Positions 24,039-24,349 of a DNA stretch of 24,349 nucleotides are shown here, piece by piece (positions within the stretch are counted from its first letter, which is position 1; the number at the start of each line of letters is the position of its first letter). The translations under genes were made by a program, and so were the position numbers. Source of the DNA: Kitasatospora phosalacinea (GTDB lineage Bacteria; Actinomycetota; Actinomycetes; Streptomycetales; Streptomycetaceae); NCBI RefSeq assembly GCF_000716545.1, contig NZ_JNWZ01000093.1, forward strand, positions 1 to 24,349, in the 5' to 3' direction. Below the pieces are notes generated by a model, which was given only the letters and a program-made list of their open reading frames with translations, searched no databases and had not been told where the DNA came from.

Positions 24039-24085
24039 CCGCGAACGACTACCGCGCGCCAGACGGACGGTCCGATGATCGGGCG

Positions 24086-24349
24086 ATGGACCATGCCCCG
24101 GGCGATTACCTCCCGCCGCTGCCACCACTGCCCGCGCCGCCACCGCTCCCCGCCCTGCCGTCGCTCTCCCAGCTCTGCCCGCTCCCCCTGCCGCACCACC
24201 CACCGTGGCACTGGCACTGGCACTGCCACACTCCGAAGCCCACGCCCACGCCATCCCCGACACCCACTCCCACTCCCACTGCGCACCCGACCCCGACACC
24301 GACACCGACCCCCACCGCCCCCGCCACCCCGCACCCGACACCACCGCAG
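24086..24349 (+). CDS. Pro/Thr/His-rich protein, partial (runs off window)
   Basis: An open frame from ATG 24086 has no stop before the window edge (88 codons). It starts M-D-H-A-P-G-D-Y-L-P-P-L-P-P-L-P and continues Pro/Leu-rich, then has W-H-W-H-W-H-C-H followed by long P-T repeats (T-P-K-P-T-P-T-P-S-P-T-P). P-T tracts of this kind are usual as linkers of cell-wall or secreted proteins in streptomycetes, but no signal peptide precedes it and no ribosome binding site is evident. The alternating Trp/His block could bind metal. The DNA is low-complexity (TGGCAC and CCGACA repeats), so the frame may be open by composition alone. Confidence 0.4.
   Translation, partial: MDHAPGDYLPPLPPLPAPPPLPALPSLSQLCPLPLPHHPPWHWHWHCHTPKPTPTPSPTPTPTPTAHPTPTPTPTPTAPATPHPTPPQ

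Overview
The window is about 24 kb of very GC-rich DNA (third codon positions almost all G or C, GTG and TTG starts, Tat and Sec secreted enzymes). It looks like the chromosome of a streptomycete-type actinobacterium such as Streptomyces or Kitasatospora. I see no rRNA, tRNA, CRISPR array, transposase or phage gene.

Layout, left to right. (1) 1-302 (-): the N-terminus of an XRE-type regulator that runs off the window. (2) 603-3797 (+): a secreted three-enzyme-module protein (M4 endopeptidase, M28 aminopeptidase, CBM5/12 chitin-binding tail) followed by a strong hairpin and a decayed signal peptidase I fragment. (3) 4220-6170 (+): a TetR regulator, an SDR oxidoreductase and a small cupin; near-identical TGACTGACC operators lie before the TetR and SDR genes. 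(4) 6134-10694 (-): a GNAT acetyltransferase, a Tat-exported PhoD phosphatase, a Tat-exported epoxide-hydrolase-like alpha/beta hydrolase and a secreted HNH nuclease. (5) 10931-17926 (+): a sigma70-like promoter, a 22-residue leader peptide of the R-R-H-[IV]-D-L...C-R type, a complete peptide/nickel-family ABC importer (binding protein, two permeases, fused double ATPase with a one-base frameshift) and a translationally coupled M19 dipeptidase. (6) 17994-18977 (+): a small unknown protein and a DEDDh exonuclease, probably leaderless. (7) 19079-20632 (-): a secreted GH54/CBM42 alpha-L-arabinofuranosidase with two LacI-type operator candidates upstream. (8) 20999-21556 (-): a gamma-carbonic-anhydrase-like protein. 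(9) 21833-24038: an Lrp/AsnC regulator (-) divergent from an APC amino-acid transporter (+), with an array of GGCAGnnnCTGCC inverted repeats between them. (10) 24086-end: a Pro/Thr-rich open frame running off the window.

How parts work together. The most coherent system is block 5: a leader that probably senses cysteine supply, in front of a peptide importer and a dipeptidase. This suggests uptake and cleavage of cysteine-containing peptides as a sulfur source. The Lrp-transporter pair looks like a substrate-controlled amino-acid transport switch, and the TetR-SDR pair like a small inducible oxidoreductase unit. The remaining genes are secreted degradative enzymes typical of a soil saprophyte.
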